A DNA stretch of 64,000 nt from Streptomyces litmocidini (GCF_014649755.1 NZ_BMTQ01000001.1:620001-684000), one strand, 5' to 3'. Shown: positions 7,947-16,543, counted from the first letter of the stretch. The notes: a model not told the origin generated them from the sequence alone. Made by a program: numbers and translations.

Positions 7947-9383
7947 ATGGCATCTGCATTCGAGTACGCACCGGCACCGGAGTCGCGCTCGGTCGTCGAC
8001 ATCGCGCCGAGCTACGGCCTGTTCATCGACGGCGAGTTCGTCGACGCCGCCGACGGCAAGGTCTTCAAGACCGTCTCCCCGTCCACCGAGGAGGTGCTCT
8101 CGGAGGTCGCCCGGGCGGGCGCCGAGGACGTGGACCGCGCGGTGAAGGCGGCCCGGAAGGCCTTCGAGAAGTGGTCGGCGCTGCCCGGCTCCGAGCGCGC
8201 CAAGTACCTCTTCCGGATCGCCCGGATCATCCAGGAGCGCAGCCGCGAGCTGGCCGTCCTGGAGACCCTGGACAACGGCAAGCCGATCAGGGAGACCCGC
8301 GACGCGGACCTCCCGCTGGTCGCCGCGCACTTCTTCTACTACGCGGGCTGGGCCGACAAGCTCGACCACGCGGGCCACGGCGCGAACCCGCGCCCGCTGG
8401 GCGTGGCCGGCCAGGTCATTCCCTGGAACTTCCCCCTCCTCATGCTGGCGTGGAAGATCGCCCCGGCGCTCGCGACCGGCAACACCGTCGTGCTCAAGCC
8501 GGCCGAGACGACCCCGCTCTCCGCCCTGTTCTTCGCGGACGTCTGCCGCCAGGCCGGGCTGCCGAAGGGCGTCGTCAACATCCTTCCCGGGTACGGGGAG
8601 GCGGGCGCGGCCCTGGTCGCGCACCCGGACGTGAACAAGGTCGCCTTCACCGGCTCGACGGCCGTCGGCAAGCAGATCGCCCGCACGGTCGCCGGCACCC
8701 ACAAGAAGGTCACCCTGGAGCTGGGCGGCAAGGGCGCCAACATCGTCTTCGACGACGCGCCGATCGACCAGGCCGTCGAGGGCATCGTCAACGGCATCTT
8801 CTTCAACCAGGGCCAGGTCTGCTGCGCGGGCTCGCGCCTCCTCGTCCAGGAGTCGATCCAGGACGAGCTGCTCGACAGCCTCAAGCGCCGTCTCTCGACG
8901 CTCCGCCTCGGCGACCCGCTCGACAAGAACACCGACATCGGCGCGATCAACTCGTCCGAGCAGCTGGCCCGCATCACCTCGCTGGTGGATCAGGGCGAGG
9001 CGGAGGGCGCCGAGCGCTGGACCGCCGCGTGCGAGCTGCCGTCGGCCGGCTACTGGTTCGCCCCGACGCTCTTCACGAACGTCACGCAGGCGCACCGGAT
9101 CGCCCGCGACGAGATCTTCGGACCGGTCCTGTCGGTGCTGTCCTTCCGCACGCCCGACGAGGCCGTCGCGAAGGCCAACAACAGCCAGTACGGCCTGTCG
9201 GCCGGCATCTGGTCGGAGAAGGGCTCCCGCATCCTCGCGGTCGCCAACAAGCTCCGGGCCGGTGTCGTCTGGGCCAACACGTTCAACAAGTTCGACCCGA
9301 CCTCGCCGTTCGGCGGCTACAAGGAGTCGGGCTTCGGCCGCGAGGGCGGCCGCCACGGTCTGGAGGCCTACCTCGATGTCTGA
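7947..9383 (+). CDS. NAD(P)-dependent aldehyde dehydrogenase
   Basis: 478 aa, full-length ALDH fold. The general base Glu258 lies in LELGGKG and the nucleophile is Cys292 or Cys293 in GQVCCAG. IPWNFPLLM and FTGST form the cofactor site. It begins 5 nt after deoC and overlaps the next gene by 8 bp, so the three are one operon. Placement suggests oxidation of acetaldehyde released by DeoC, but substrate range cannot be read from sequence. Confidence 0.92.
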   Translation: MASAFEYAPAPESRSVVDIAPSYGLFIDGEFVDAADGKVFKTVSPSTEEVLSEVARAGAEDVDRAVKAARKAFEKWSALPGSERAKYLFRIARIIQERSRELAVLETLDNGKPIRETRDADLPLVAAHFFYYAGWADKLDHAGHGANPRPLGVAGQVIPWNFPLLMLAWKIAPALATGNTVVLKPAETTPLSALFFADVCRQAGLPKGVVNILPGYGEAGAALVAHPDVNKVAFTGSTAVGKQIARTVAGTHKKVTLELGGKGANIVFDDAPIDQAVEGIVNGIFFNQGQVCCAGSRLLVQESIQDELLDSLKRRLSTLRLGDPLDKNTDIGAINSSEQLARITSLVDQGEAEGAERWTAACELPSAGYWFAPTLFTNVTQAHRIARDEIFGPVLSVLSFRTPDEAVAKANNSQYGLSAGIWSEKGSRILAVANKLRAGVVWANTFNKFDPTSPFGGYKESGFGREGGRHGLEAYLDV

Positions 9384-10269
9384 TGTGACGCGCCTCAGTG
9401 TCTTCAAGACCTACAAGCTGTACGTCGGGGGCAAGTTCCCCCGCTCCGAGAGCGGCCGGGTGTACGAGGTGACGGACTCGAAGGGCAAGTGGCTGGCGAA
9501 CGCGCCGCTCTCCTCCCGCAAGGACGCCCGTGACGCGGTGGTCGCCGCGCGCAAGGCCTTCGGCGGCTGGGCGGGCGCCACCGCGTACAACCGCGGCCAG
9601 ATCCTCTACCGCGTCGCCGAGATGCTGGAGGGCCGCAAGGGCCAGTTCGTGCACGAGGTCGCGCACGCGGAGGGCCTGTCCAAGAACAAGGCGGCCGAGG
9701 CCGTCGAGGCGGCCATCGACCGCTGGGTCTGGTACGCGGGCTGGACCGACAAGATCGCCCAGGTCGTGGGCGGCGCGAACCCGGTCGCGGGCCCGTACTT
9801 CAACCTGTCGACCCCGGAGCCGACGGGCGTCGTGACGGTCGTGGCCCCGCAGGACTCGTCCTTCCTCGGCCTGGTCTCGGTGATCGCCCCGGTGATCGCG
9901 ACGGGCAACACGGCGGTCGTGATCGCCTCGGAGAAGGCCCCCCTCCCGGCCCTCTCCCTGGGCGAGGTCCTGGCCACCTCCGACCTTCCCGGCGGCGTGG
10001 TCAACATCCTCTCCGGCAAGGCCTCCGAGATGGGCCCGCACCTCGCGGCCCACCAGGACGTCAACGCCATCGACCTGACGGGCGCGACCGACGGCGACCT
10101 CGCCCGCGACCTGGAGGTCGCGGCGGCGGACAACCTGAAGCGCGTCCTGCGCCCCCGTACCGAGGACTTCACCGAGTCCCCCGGCACGGAGCGCATGACC
10201 GCCTTCCTGGAGACCAAGACGGTCTGGCACCCCACGGGTTCGCTGGGCGCGAGCGGCTCCTCGTACTAG
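9376..10269 (+). CDS. Truncated ALDH-family protein without catalytic cysteine
   Basis: 297 aa against about 480 for a complete ALDH. It keeps the N-terminal cofactor-binding half (YNRGQILYRVAEMLE, VGGANPVAGPYFNLS, VVAPQDSSFLGLVS) up to LTGATDGDLA. It then jumps to a short tail ending in LETKTVWHPTGSLG, with no catalytic Cys or Glu region. Together with the full-length gene it overlaps (ATGTCTGA), it looks like a split version of the ALDH16-type tandem enzyme, where a complete ALDH is followed by a catalytically dead one. Probable role: structural or assembly partner of the upstream enzyme. Confidence 0.8.
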   Translation: MSDVTRLSVFKTYKLYVGGKFPRSESGRVYEVTDSKGKWLANAPLSSRKDARDAVVAARKAFGGWAGATAYNRGQILYRVAEMLEGRKGQFVHEVAHAEGLSKNKAAEAVEAAIDRWVWYAGWTDKIAQVVGGANPVAGPYFNLSTPEPTGVVTVVAPQDSSFLGLVSVIAPVIATGNTAVVIASEKAPLPALSLGEVLATSDLPGGVVNILSGKASEMGPHLAAHQDVNAIDLTGATDGDLARDLEVAAADNLKRVLRPRTEDFTESPGTERMTAFLETKTVWHPTGSLGASGSSY

Positions 10270-10284
10270 ACGGCGCCGCACCGG

Positions 10285-10319
10285 ACGGCCCCTGGGCAGC
10301 AGCACTGCCCAGGGGCCGT
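10285..10319 (+). terminator. Terminator of the deoC-ALDH operon
   Basis: Perfect 15-bp stem (ACGGCCCCTGGGCAG and its complement) with a 5-nt loop, 15 nt after the last stop codon of the operon. Confidence 0.88.
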
Positions 10320-10488
10320 TCCGTCACGCCCCGGCGCGCCGGACCGGTCCTCTCGGGCCCCGCCCGGAACACGGACCGGCTCACCGCCTTCCGGGCGGCG
10401 GTGCCGAGCGGCGTCCACGGGGCCCCGCTCGGCACGGCCGTGCTCGCCTTCGCCGCCGCCCGGCCCGTACGGGAGATCCCGTTGCGGC

Positions 10489-10887
10489 CTACGGAAGGAG
10501 CCCCCGCGTCAGCGGACCGGCCACCGGCAGGTCGGCGACCGCGCCGCCCTTCGTGACGTGGTCGGTGACCAGGTTCGTGCCGACCGGCTTGAAGTCGGCG
10601 ACCTGCGTGCCGAGACCGTTGTCGAGGGGGTCGACGCCGGTGTTGGCCAGCGGGTCGAGCTGAAGGCGGGTCAGCGGGCCCACGCCGTGGGTGACGCCGT
10701 CCAGCGCACCCGCCCCGGCCGCGCCGGCGTCCGTCCGGCTCAGCGAGTCGAGGGGCAGCGGCACCGGGGCGGCGGCCTGGGCCCCGGCACCCGCGCCGAT
10801 CATCGCGGCGCCCGCCGCCGTGACGGTGAGACCGGCCCTGAGCAGAGCGCTGCGGCGGGGGGTCCGGGAGGCTGCGTGACGCGCCAT
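10489..10887 (-). CDS. Small secreted Ala/Gly/Leu-rich protein
   Basis: 132 aa. The N-terminus has several Arg (MARHAASRTPRRSALLRAG), then a hydrophobic core ending in AQAAA, so a Sec or Tat signal peptide. The mature part is short and low in complexity, opening with VPLPLDSLS and ending near PVAGPLTRGLLP; there are no cysteines. Function unknown. The start PLPLD and Gly/Leu-rich composition recall the small secreted protein at 16604-16969, which may be a relative. Its start at 10887 has AGGACC nearby and the upstream region is shared with the divergent kinase-like gene. Confidence 0.65.
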   Translation of the reverse strand: MARHAASRTPRRSALLRAGLTVTAAGAAMIGAGAGAQAAAPVPLPLDSLSRTDAGAAGAGALDGVTHGVGPLTRLQLDPLANTGVDPLDNGLGTQVADFKPVGTNLVTDHVTKGGAVADLPVAGPLTRGLLP

Positions 10888-11005
10888 GGAGGTCCTTCCG
10901 AGGGGTGATCGAGCGGGCACCGACAGTAGTGGAGGTGTGATGCTCGATACCAACGGCCTTCCTCGGTGGTCCCCTGGACGGGGGAATGCCTCACACTGGT
11001 GTTCC

Positions 11006-11635
11006 GTGAGTTCCCAACCGATCCCGACCCGGGTCGTCCTGCTCGCGGGCCCCTCCGGCTCCGGCAAGTCGTCCCTCGCCGCCCTCGCCGGCCTTCCGGT
11101 TCTGCGCCTCGACGACTTCTACAAGGAGGCCGACGACCCGTCGCTCCCGCTCGTCGAGGGCAGCACGGACATCGACTGGGACTCCCCGCGGTCCTGGGAC
11201 GCGGACGCCGCCGTCGCCGCGATCGTCGAGCTGTGCCGTACGGGACGGACCGACGTCCCCGTGTACGACATCGCCACCAGCTCCCGGACGGGCCACGAGC
11301 TGCTCGACATCGCGCGGACCCCGCTCTTCGTGGCGGAGGGCATCTTCGCGGCCGAGATCGTGACCCGCTGCCGTGAACTGGACGTCCTCGCGGACGCGCT
11401 GTGCCTGCGCGGCCGTCCCTCGACGACCTTCCGCCGCCGGCTCCTGCGCGACCTCCGCGAGGGCCGCAAGTCCGTCCCGTTCCTGCTGCGCCGCGGCTGG
11501 CGCCTGATGCGCGCCGAGCGCGCGATCGTCGCCCGCCAGACCGCCCTGGGGGCACACCCCTGCGCGAAGCCGGAGGCGCTGGGCCGCCTGGCGGCAGCGG
11601 CGGCGGGCCGCCACCGCACGCCGGCGGCGAACTGA
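11006..11635 (+). CDS. Uridine kinase-like P-loop NTPase
   Basis: 209 aa. Walker A loop GPSGSGKSS at residues 13-21, then LRLDDFYKE (the uridine-kinase DDFY motif) near residue 34, then DIDWDSPRSWD and VYDIATS. This order is that of uridine/cytidine kinases and phosphoribulokinases, which phosphorylate nucleosides with ATP or GTP. The C-terminus is Arg/Ala rich. The GTG at 11006 is used; no strong SD is visible. It may phosphorylate uridine or cytidine, but direct evidence for its substrate is lacking and no nucleoside operator is found here. Confidence 0.75.
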   Translation: MSSQPIPTRVVLLAGPSGSGKSSLAALAGLPVLRLDDFYKEADDPSLPLVEGSTDIDWDSPRSWDADAAVAAIVELCRTGRTDVPVYDIATSSRTGHELLDIARTPLFVAEGIFAAEIVTRCRELDVLADALCLRGRPSTTFRRRLLRDLREGRKSVPFLLRRGWRLMRAERAIVARQTALGAHPCAKPEALGRLAAAAAGRHRTPAAN

Positions 11636-11676
11636 CCTCACCTCCGCGCGGGCGCCCCGCCCGCTCCCGCGTGCGC

Positions 11677-11731
11677 GACACGACGACGCGGGGCGTGCGA
11701 GCCCCCCGGCTCGTACGCCCCGCGTCGTGTC
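11677..11731. terminator. Large terminator between the kinase-like gene and sigQ
   Basis: Left arm 11677-11703 and right arm 11708-11731 pair over about 24 bp with one mismatch and a 3-nt bulge, with a CCCC loop. It sits between convergent genes and probably ends both transcripts. Confidence 0.8.
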
Positions 11732-11821
11732 CCCCGTACCCCCGTACGGTCCCCCCGTGTTCCCCCGTGCGCCCCGGACCGCCGTGTCCCCCGTCGGCCC
11801 CGGGCGCGTTCCCCCCGACCT

Positions 11822-12544
11822 TCAGGCCACCAGCTCGCCGAAGGACTCCTCCTCGTCACGGCCGAAGCTCAGCACCTCGTCCTCGCGCAGTCGCCGCAGC
11901 GAGCGCCAGATGCTCGACTTCACCGTGCCGACACTGATGTCCAGGATCTCCGCGATCTCCGGGTCGGTCCGGCCCTCGTAGTAGCGCAGCACCAGCATCG
12001 TCCGCTGGAGCTCGGGCAGGCGGGCCAGGGCCTGCCACAGGACCGTGCGCAGCTCGGTGCCCCGCATCGCGTCCGTCTCGCCGACCGTCTCCGGCAGCTC
12101 CTCGGTCGGGTACTCGTTGAGCTTGCGCCGGCGCCAGGCGCTGATGTGCAGGTTGGTCATGGTGCGACGCAGGTATCCGCCGACGGCGGCCTTGTCGCTG
12201 ATCCGGTCCCAGGCGCGGTACGTGGAGAACAGCGCGCTCTGGAGCAGGTCCTCGGCCTCGAACCGGTCTCCGGTGAGGTGGTAGGCGGTGGCGTACAGGG
12301 AGGCCCGGCGCTCCTGGACGTAAGCCGTGAACTCGGCTTCCGAACAGCCGGAGCGCTCCCCCGTGACCTCCCCGTACGCCGCTCCCCCGTCAGCAACGGC
12401 CACCATGTACGGCGCCTTGCGCTGACGCCCGACGCCGCGAACGCACCCCCGTCCGTTCACACCGCCGGACTTCTCCGTGCTCCGCACGACGTCGTGGAGA
12501 CGCGTGACAACTGCGCTTGAGGTGGTGCTGTGCAGTGCGTTCAT
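11822..12544 (-). CDS. sigQ: RNA polymerase sigma factor SigQ (SigE-like ECF family)
   Basis: 240 aa from ATG 12544. Region 2 begins near FTAYVQERRASLYATAYHLTG and contains DRFEAEDLLQ; region 4 contains LRYYEGRTDPEIAEILDISVGTV, an HTH that reads -35 elements. It is transcribed divergently from afsQ1 with 168 bp between them, the arrangement known for sigQ in S. coelicolor, where AfsQ1 activates it and SigQ counteracts AfsQ1-driven antibiotic production. The N-terminal 70 residues before region 2 are unusual for an ECF factor, so a later start is possible. Confidence 0.88.
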   Translation of the reverse strand: MNALHSTTSSAVVTRLHDVVRSTEKSGGVNGRGCVRGVGRQRKAPYMVAVADGGAAYGEVTGERSGCSEAEFTAYVQERRASLYATAYHLTGDRFEAEDLLQSALFSTYRAWDRISDKAAVGGYLRRTMTNLHISAWRRRKLNEYPTEELPETVGETDAMRGTELRTVLWQALARLPELQRTMLVLRYYEGRTDPEIAEILDISVGTVKSSIWRSLRRLREDEVLSFGRDEEESFGELVA

Positions 12545-12629
12545 CTCGCGCCCCCCGTCGGTTGGAGTGTGTTTCGGTCCGTGTGCCAAGAAGCTTGCCG
12601 CCCGGACTTCATGGCGTTGTCCGTCGACT

Positions 12630-12645
12630 GTCACAGCCGTGTCAC
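12630..12645. promoter_or_regulatory. AfsQ1 box (GTCAC-N6-GTCAC)
   Basis: Two direct GTCAC pentamers separated by 6 bp match the published AfsQ1 consensus GTnAC-n6-GTnAC. The site lies in the sigQ-afsQ1 intergenic region, 85 bp from the sigQ start and 67 bp from the afsQ1 start, as expected for control of both. Confidence 0.75.
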
Positions 12646-12712
12646 AGGGAACGAGACGGAAGCGAGTCCGGGAGCGGTCGATCTCGGACGGCCCATGCGA
12701 CAGAATGTCGCC

Positions 12713-13390
12713 GTGCCTTTTCTGCTGCTGATCGAGGACGACGACGCCATCCGCACGGCCCTCGAACTCTCCCTGTCCCGGCAGGGCCACCGGGTGGCCA
12801 CCGCCGCGACGGGCGAGGACGGTCTCCAGCTGTTGCGCGAGCAGCGGCCCGACCTGGTCGTGCTCGACGTCATGCTGCCCGGCATCGACGGCTTCGAGGT
12901 CTGCCGGCGGATCCGCCGGACCGACCAGCTGCCGATCATCCTGCTGACCGCGCGCAGCGACGACATCGACGTGGTCGTCGGACTCGAGTCCGGCGCCGAC
13001 GACTACGTCGTGAAGCCCGTTCAGGGGCGGGTGCTCGACGCCCGCATCCGGGCCGTCCTGCGGCGCGGGGAGCGCGAGTCGACGGACTCGGCGACGTACG
13101 GCTCCCTGGTGATCGACCGTTCGGCGATGACGGTCACCAAGAACGGCGAGGACCTCCAGCTCACCCCGACCGAGCTGCGGCTGCTCCTGGAGCTGAGCCG
13201 GCGGCCCGGACAGGCGCTGTCCCGCCAGCAGTTGCTGCGGCTCGTGTGGGAACACGACTACCTGGGCGACTCGCGGCTCGTCGACGCCTGTGTGCAGCGG
13301 CTGCGCGCCAAGGTGGAGGACGTGCCGTCCTCGCCGACGCTGATCCGTACGGTGCGCGGTGTCGGCTACCGACTGGACGTTCCTGCGTGA
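12713..13390 (+). CDS. afsQ1: Two-component response regulator AfsQ1
   Basis: 225 aa, OmpR/PhoB family. Receiver domain residues 1-115, with acidic pocket Asp9/Asp10, phosphoacceptor Asp52 in VVLDVMLPG and Lys101 in YVVKP. A winged-helix DNA-binding domain occupies about 130-222 (LTPTELRLLLEL, DACVQRLRAKVE, TVRGVGYRL). The GTG at 12713 gives exactly the length known for AfsQ1. In S. coelicolor it responds to nitrogen conditions such as glutamate and adjusts antibiotic synthesis. It overlaps afsQ2 by GTGA, and an AfsQ1 box is present upstream, so autoregulation is likely. Confidence 0.95.
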   Translation: MPFLLLIEDDDAIRTALELSLSRQGHRVATAATGEDGLQLLREQRPDLVVLDVMLPGIDGFEVCRRIRRTDQLPIILLTARSDDIDVVVGLESGADDYVVKPVQGRVLDARIRAVLRRGERESTDSATYGSLVIDRSAMTVTKNGEDLQLTPTELRLLLELSRRPGQALSRQQLLRLVWEHDYLGDSRLVDACVQRLRAKVEDVPSSPTLIRTVRGVGYRLDVPA

Positions 13391-14919
13391 GCAAGGGGAT
13401 CTACGCGCGGCTGCGGCTCTCCAGCCTGCGGCTGCGGCTCGTCGTCGTCTTCGCCCTCGTCGCGCTCACCGCGGCCGTCGCCGCCTCCGGCATCGCGTAC
13501 TGGCTCAACCGCGAGGCGGTGCTGACGCGCACCCAGGACGGGGCGCTGGGCGACTTCCGGCAGGAGATGCAGAACCGTACGGCGACGCTGCCGCTCCGGC
13601 CCACCCAGGACGACCTGCGGCGGACCGCCGAGCAGATGGCGTCCGACAGCGCCGCGGACTACCAGGTGCTGCTGCTCGGCGAGCGGGACGCGGGCAAGCC
13701 GATCGTGGGCGCCTCGGACCCGGACGACTTCACCCTGGCCGACGTGCCGCGCCCGCTGCGGGAGGCCGTGGACACGAAGCGGCCGGTGACGGACGCCAAT
13801 CCGTATCCGTACCACCTGTTCTGGCAGCGTACGGAGCGGAACGGGACGCCGTACCTGGTCGGCGGCACGCGGATCGACGGCGGCGGGCCCGCCGGGTACA
13901 TGTTCAAGTCGCTGGCCGCGGAGAAGGCCGATCTGAACTCGCTCGCCTGGTCGTTGGGGATCGCCACCGCCCTCGCGGTGGCCGGCTCGGTGCTGCTCGC
14001 GCAGGTCGCGGCGACGACCGTGCTGCGCCCGGTGCACCGGCTGGGCGAGGCGGCCCGGCAGCTCGGCGAGGGCAAGCTCGACACCCGGCTGCGGGTCTCC
14101 GGCGCGGACGAACTGGCCGATCTGTCCCGCACGTTCAACAGCGCGGCCGAGTCGCTGCAGAAGAAGGTCGCGGACATGAGCGCGCGGGAGGAGTCCTCGC
14201 GGCGTTTCGTGGCCGACATGTCGCACGAGCTGCGGACCCCGCTGACCGCGCTGACGGCCGTCACCGAGGTCCTGGAGGACGAGCAGGACTCCCTGGACCC
14301 GATGATCGCCCCGGCGGTGGCGCTCGTGGTGAGCGAGACCCGGCGCCTCAACGACCTGGTGGAGAACCTGATGGAGGTGACCCGCTTCGACGCGGGCACC
14401 GCGCGGCTCGTCCTCGACGACGTGGACATCGCGGACCAGATCACCGCGTGCATCGACGCGCGGGCCTGGCTGGACGCCGTGGAGCTCGACGCGGAGCGCG
14501 GGATCGTGGCGCCGCTCGACCCGCGGCGCCTCGACGTGATCCTGGCGAACCTCATCGGCAATGCGCTCAAGCACGGCGGTTCGCCGGTGCGGGTCTCGGT
14601 CCGCACGGAGGAGGACGAGCTGGTCATCGCGGTGCGGGACCACGGCCCCGGCATCCCGGAAGAAGTGCTGCCGCACGTCTTCGACCGCTTCTACAAGGCG
14701 AGCGCGTCCCGGCCGCGGTCCGACGGCAGCGGGCTCGGCCTGTCGATCGCCATGGAGAACGCGCTGATCCACGGCGGTTCGATCACGGCGTCGAACTCGG
14801 TCGGCGAGGACGGGAAGGTCGACGGCGCGGTGTTCGTGCTGCGGCTGCCGCTGGACGCGTCGGGGATCACGCGCGAGGTGCAGACCCGCAGCAGCCAGGG
14901 CGAGGTGGAGGAAGCGTGA
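13387..14919 (+). CDS. afsQ2: Sensor histidine kinase AfsQ2
   Basis: 510 aa. Membrane segment at about residues 15-37, extracytoplasmic sensor domain to about 190, second membrane segment about 192-215, then HAMP linker. The dimerisation domain has His280 in DMSHELRTPL, and the ATPase domain shows NLIGNALKHG (N box), DHGPGIPEE (G1) and GSGLGLSIA (G2). It would phosphorylate AfsQ1. It starts inside the afsQ1 stop (GTGA) and ends inside the start of the lipoprotein gene (GTGA), so the three genes are translationally coupled. Confidence 0.95.
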   Translation: MSKGIYARLRLSSLRLRLVVVFALVALTAAVAASGIAYWLNREAVLTRTQDGALGDFRQEMQNRTATLPLRPTQDDLRRTAEQMASDSAADYQVLLLGERDAGKPIVGASDPDDFTLADVPRPLREAVDTKRPVTDANPYPYHLFWQRTERNGTPYLVGGTRIDGGGPAGYMFKSLAAEKADLNSLAWSLGIATALAVAGSVLLAQVAATTVLRPVHRLGEAARQLGEGKLDTRLRVSGADELADLSRTFNSAAESLQKKVADMSAREESSRRFVADMSHELRTPLTALTAVTEVLEDEQDSLDPMIAPAVALVVSETRRLNDLVENLMEVTRFDAGTARLVLDDVDIADQITACIDARAWLDAVELDAERGIVAPLDPRRLDVILANLIGNALKHGGSPVRVSVRTEEDELVIAVRDHGPGIPEEVLPHVFDRFYKASASRPRSDGSGLGLSIAMENALIHGGSITASNSVGEDGKVDGAVFVLRLPLDASGITREVQTRSSQGEVEEA

Positions 14920-15521
14920 GGCGTCGCGTCTATGTCCTGGCGGCCGCGCTCACGGCGCTGGTCACCGGCTGCGGCATCCGGACCACGTCGGTCCCGGTGG
15001 ACGCGGGTGCGGCCCCCTCCCGGGTGCCGTGCAGCGTGACCGAGGACGGCACGACGGAGGCGGCGGCGCAGGGCGTGCCGGTCCGGGTGTTCCTGGTCTG
15101 CGGTTCCCAGCTGGAGGCGGTGGACCGGCGGTCGCCGCTGCCGGAGGAGAAGGTGCCCGGCGATCCGGTGCGGACCGCCGGACGGCTGCTCGCGCAGCTG
15201 CTCGCCGAGCCCTCGGAGAGCGAGCGGCAGGCCGGCTTCACGACCGAGGTGCGCGGCCCGCTGACCGTGGGCGGCGGGCACCGGGGCGACCCGGCGGGCA
15301 CGCTGCGGCTGAGCCGCCAGCCGGAGGACCTGGCGCCGACGGCGCTGTCGCAGCTCGTCTGCACCATCGCCGAGAGCTCGGCGGGTGCGGGCGGGCACAC
15401 GGCCCTGCTGGGCGGGCCGGGGGCGTACGCGCCGAAGCGGTACCGGTGCACGACGGAACTCCGCGAACGCCCGGACTCCCCTCCCCCGACCACCCCGCCC
15501 CCGAGCCCACCGGCTCCCTGA
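14916..15521 (+). CDS. Small lipoprotein coupled to AfsQ1/Q2
   Basis: 201 aa. The signal peptide ends in the lipobox VTGC (Cys at residue 19). The mature part contains VPVRVFLVCGSQLEAVDR and DPVRTAGRLLAQLLAEPSESE, typical of GerM-type modules in streptomycete lipoproteins, followed by a Pro-rich tail. It overlaps afsQ2 by GTGA, so it is probably a component or modulator of the sensor at the outer membrane face. No enzymatic motif is seen. Confidence 0.82.
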   Translation: MRRRVYVLAAALTALVTGCGIRTTSVPVDAGAAPSRVPCSVTEDGTTEAAAQGVPVRVFLVCGSQLEAVDRRSPLPEEKVPGDPVRTAGRLLAQLLAEPSESERQAGFTTEVRGPLTVGGGHRGDPAGTLRLSRQPEDLAPTALSQLVCTIAESSAGAGGHTALLGGPGAYAPKRYRCTTELRERPDSPPPTTPPPSPPAP

Positions 15522-15657
15522 CCCCCTGGTCCGTGCCCCGGCGGGGCGGCGCTCCCGTGCGGGCCCGCGCCCTGCGGGGCCCCGCACCCGCCGTGCGGGC
15601 CGTCGTCCCGCCGGGCGGGGCGGAACCGATTCCGGTGTCGGGGGCGTCTTGGGGGAC

Positions 15658-16239
15658 GTGCAGCGTCAAGGTTCGGGCGGCAGTGCCGCCGTGGTCGTCC
15701 GCGTGGCGGGGTTCGTCCTCCTCCTCGCGCATCTGCTGCTCGTCGCCTGGGTCAGTCTGCGCCCACGGGACGTGGCCTGGGTGACCGCGCCGAACACGAT
15801 CCCGCTGCACGGCCTGCGCACCGTTCTCGCGCTCGGCGGGACCGAGGCGGCCCGGCTGATCGGCGAGGGCCTGGCGCTCCTGGCCCCGCTCGGGGTGCTG
15901 CTTCCGATGGCCGACGGACGGCTCCACGTCTCCGGGTGGGCCTCCCTGACCCGTACGACCGCCGCGGGCGCGCTGGTGTCGCTGGCCGTGGAGCTGCTGC
16001 AGACCGCGGTGCCGGGTCAGGTCGTGGACGTGGATTCGGTGCTCCTGAACACCACGGGGGTCGCGCTGGCGCACCTCCTGGTGGTCCCGGCCGGCCGGAC
16101 CCGGCTGCGCCGCAGGTGGGAGGCGGGGAGGTCGTCCTCCTCCGTGGGGAGCACGCCGGGCGGAGGGCCCGCCCCGCTGCGGGACGAGGCCCCTCAGGGT
16201 GCGACCCCGACGATTTCCAGGGTCCCGATCGCCCCGTAG
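15658..16239 (+). CDS. VanZ-family membrane protein
   Basis: 193 aa with about four hydrophobic segments: AAVVVRVAGFVLLLAHLLLV, then an LRP.D...NTIPLHGLR loop, two middle helices, and LLNTTGVALAHLLVV. The D.D..LLNTTG pattern before the last helix is the VanZ-like signature. Related to VanZ (teicoplanin resistance accessory) but most such proteins have no known role. The start is uncertain: GTG 15658 follows a G-rich stretch. The hydrophilic C-terminal 45 residues are Ser/Gly/Pro rich. Confidence 0.75.
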   Translation: MQRQGSGGSAAVVVRVAGFVLLLAHLLLVAWVSLRPRDVAWVTAPNTIPLHGLRTVLALGGTEAARLIGEGLALLAPLGVLLPMADGRLHVSGWASLTRTTAAGALVSLAVELLQTAVPGQVVDVDSVLLNTTGVALAHLLVVPAGRTRLRRRWEAGRSSSSVGSTPGGGPAPLRDEAPQGATPTISRVPIAP

Positions 16240-16328
16240 GCCGACGCTTCGTCCCCCGTCCCGCGGGAGCATGGAGTCATCGGGAGCCCGGAGGAGCGGC
16301 TCCCGGACCGACTCCGAAGGAGCCCACC

Positions 16329-16529
16329 ATGGCCGCACTGATCCGCCCCCGTGACGGACGCGTGCTCGGCGGGGTGTGCGCGGCGCTGGCCCGGCGCTTC
16401 GGCACCTCCGCGACGACGATGCGTCTGATCTTCCTGGTCTCGTGCCTGCTGCCGGGCCCGCAGTTCCTGATCTACCTGGGACTGTGGATCTTCCTGCCGG
16501 CGGAGAAGACCGCGAGCACGGCCTGGTAG
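16329..16529 (+). CDS. PspC-domain small membrane protein
   Basis: 66 aa, consisting of one PspC domain: RDGRVLGGVCAALARRFG, then a helix ending in SCLLPGPQFLIYLGLWIFLP. AAGGAG lies 9 nt before the ATG. PspC proteins act in envelope-stress sensing, or as anti-sigma-like membrane adaptors, but stand-alone actinobacterial members are uncharacterised. Single gene with its own terminator just downstream. Confidence 0.88.
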   Translation: MAALIRPRDGRVLGGVCAALARRFGTSATTMRLIFLVSCLLPGPQFLIYLGLWIFLPAEKTASTAW

Positions 16530-16543
16530 CCGTCGCACCGGCA

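Noticed and set aside
13366..14772. A 468-codon antisense frame opposite afsQ2
   Set aside because: GC-rich actinobacterial genes usually leave long open shadow frames; no SD, no known domain, and it lies exactly opposite a well-defined kinase.
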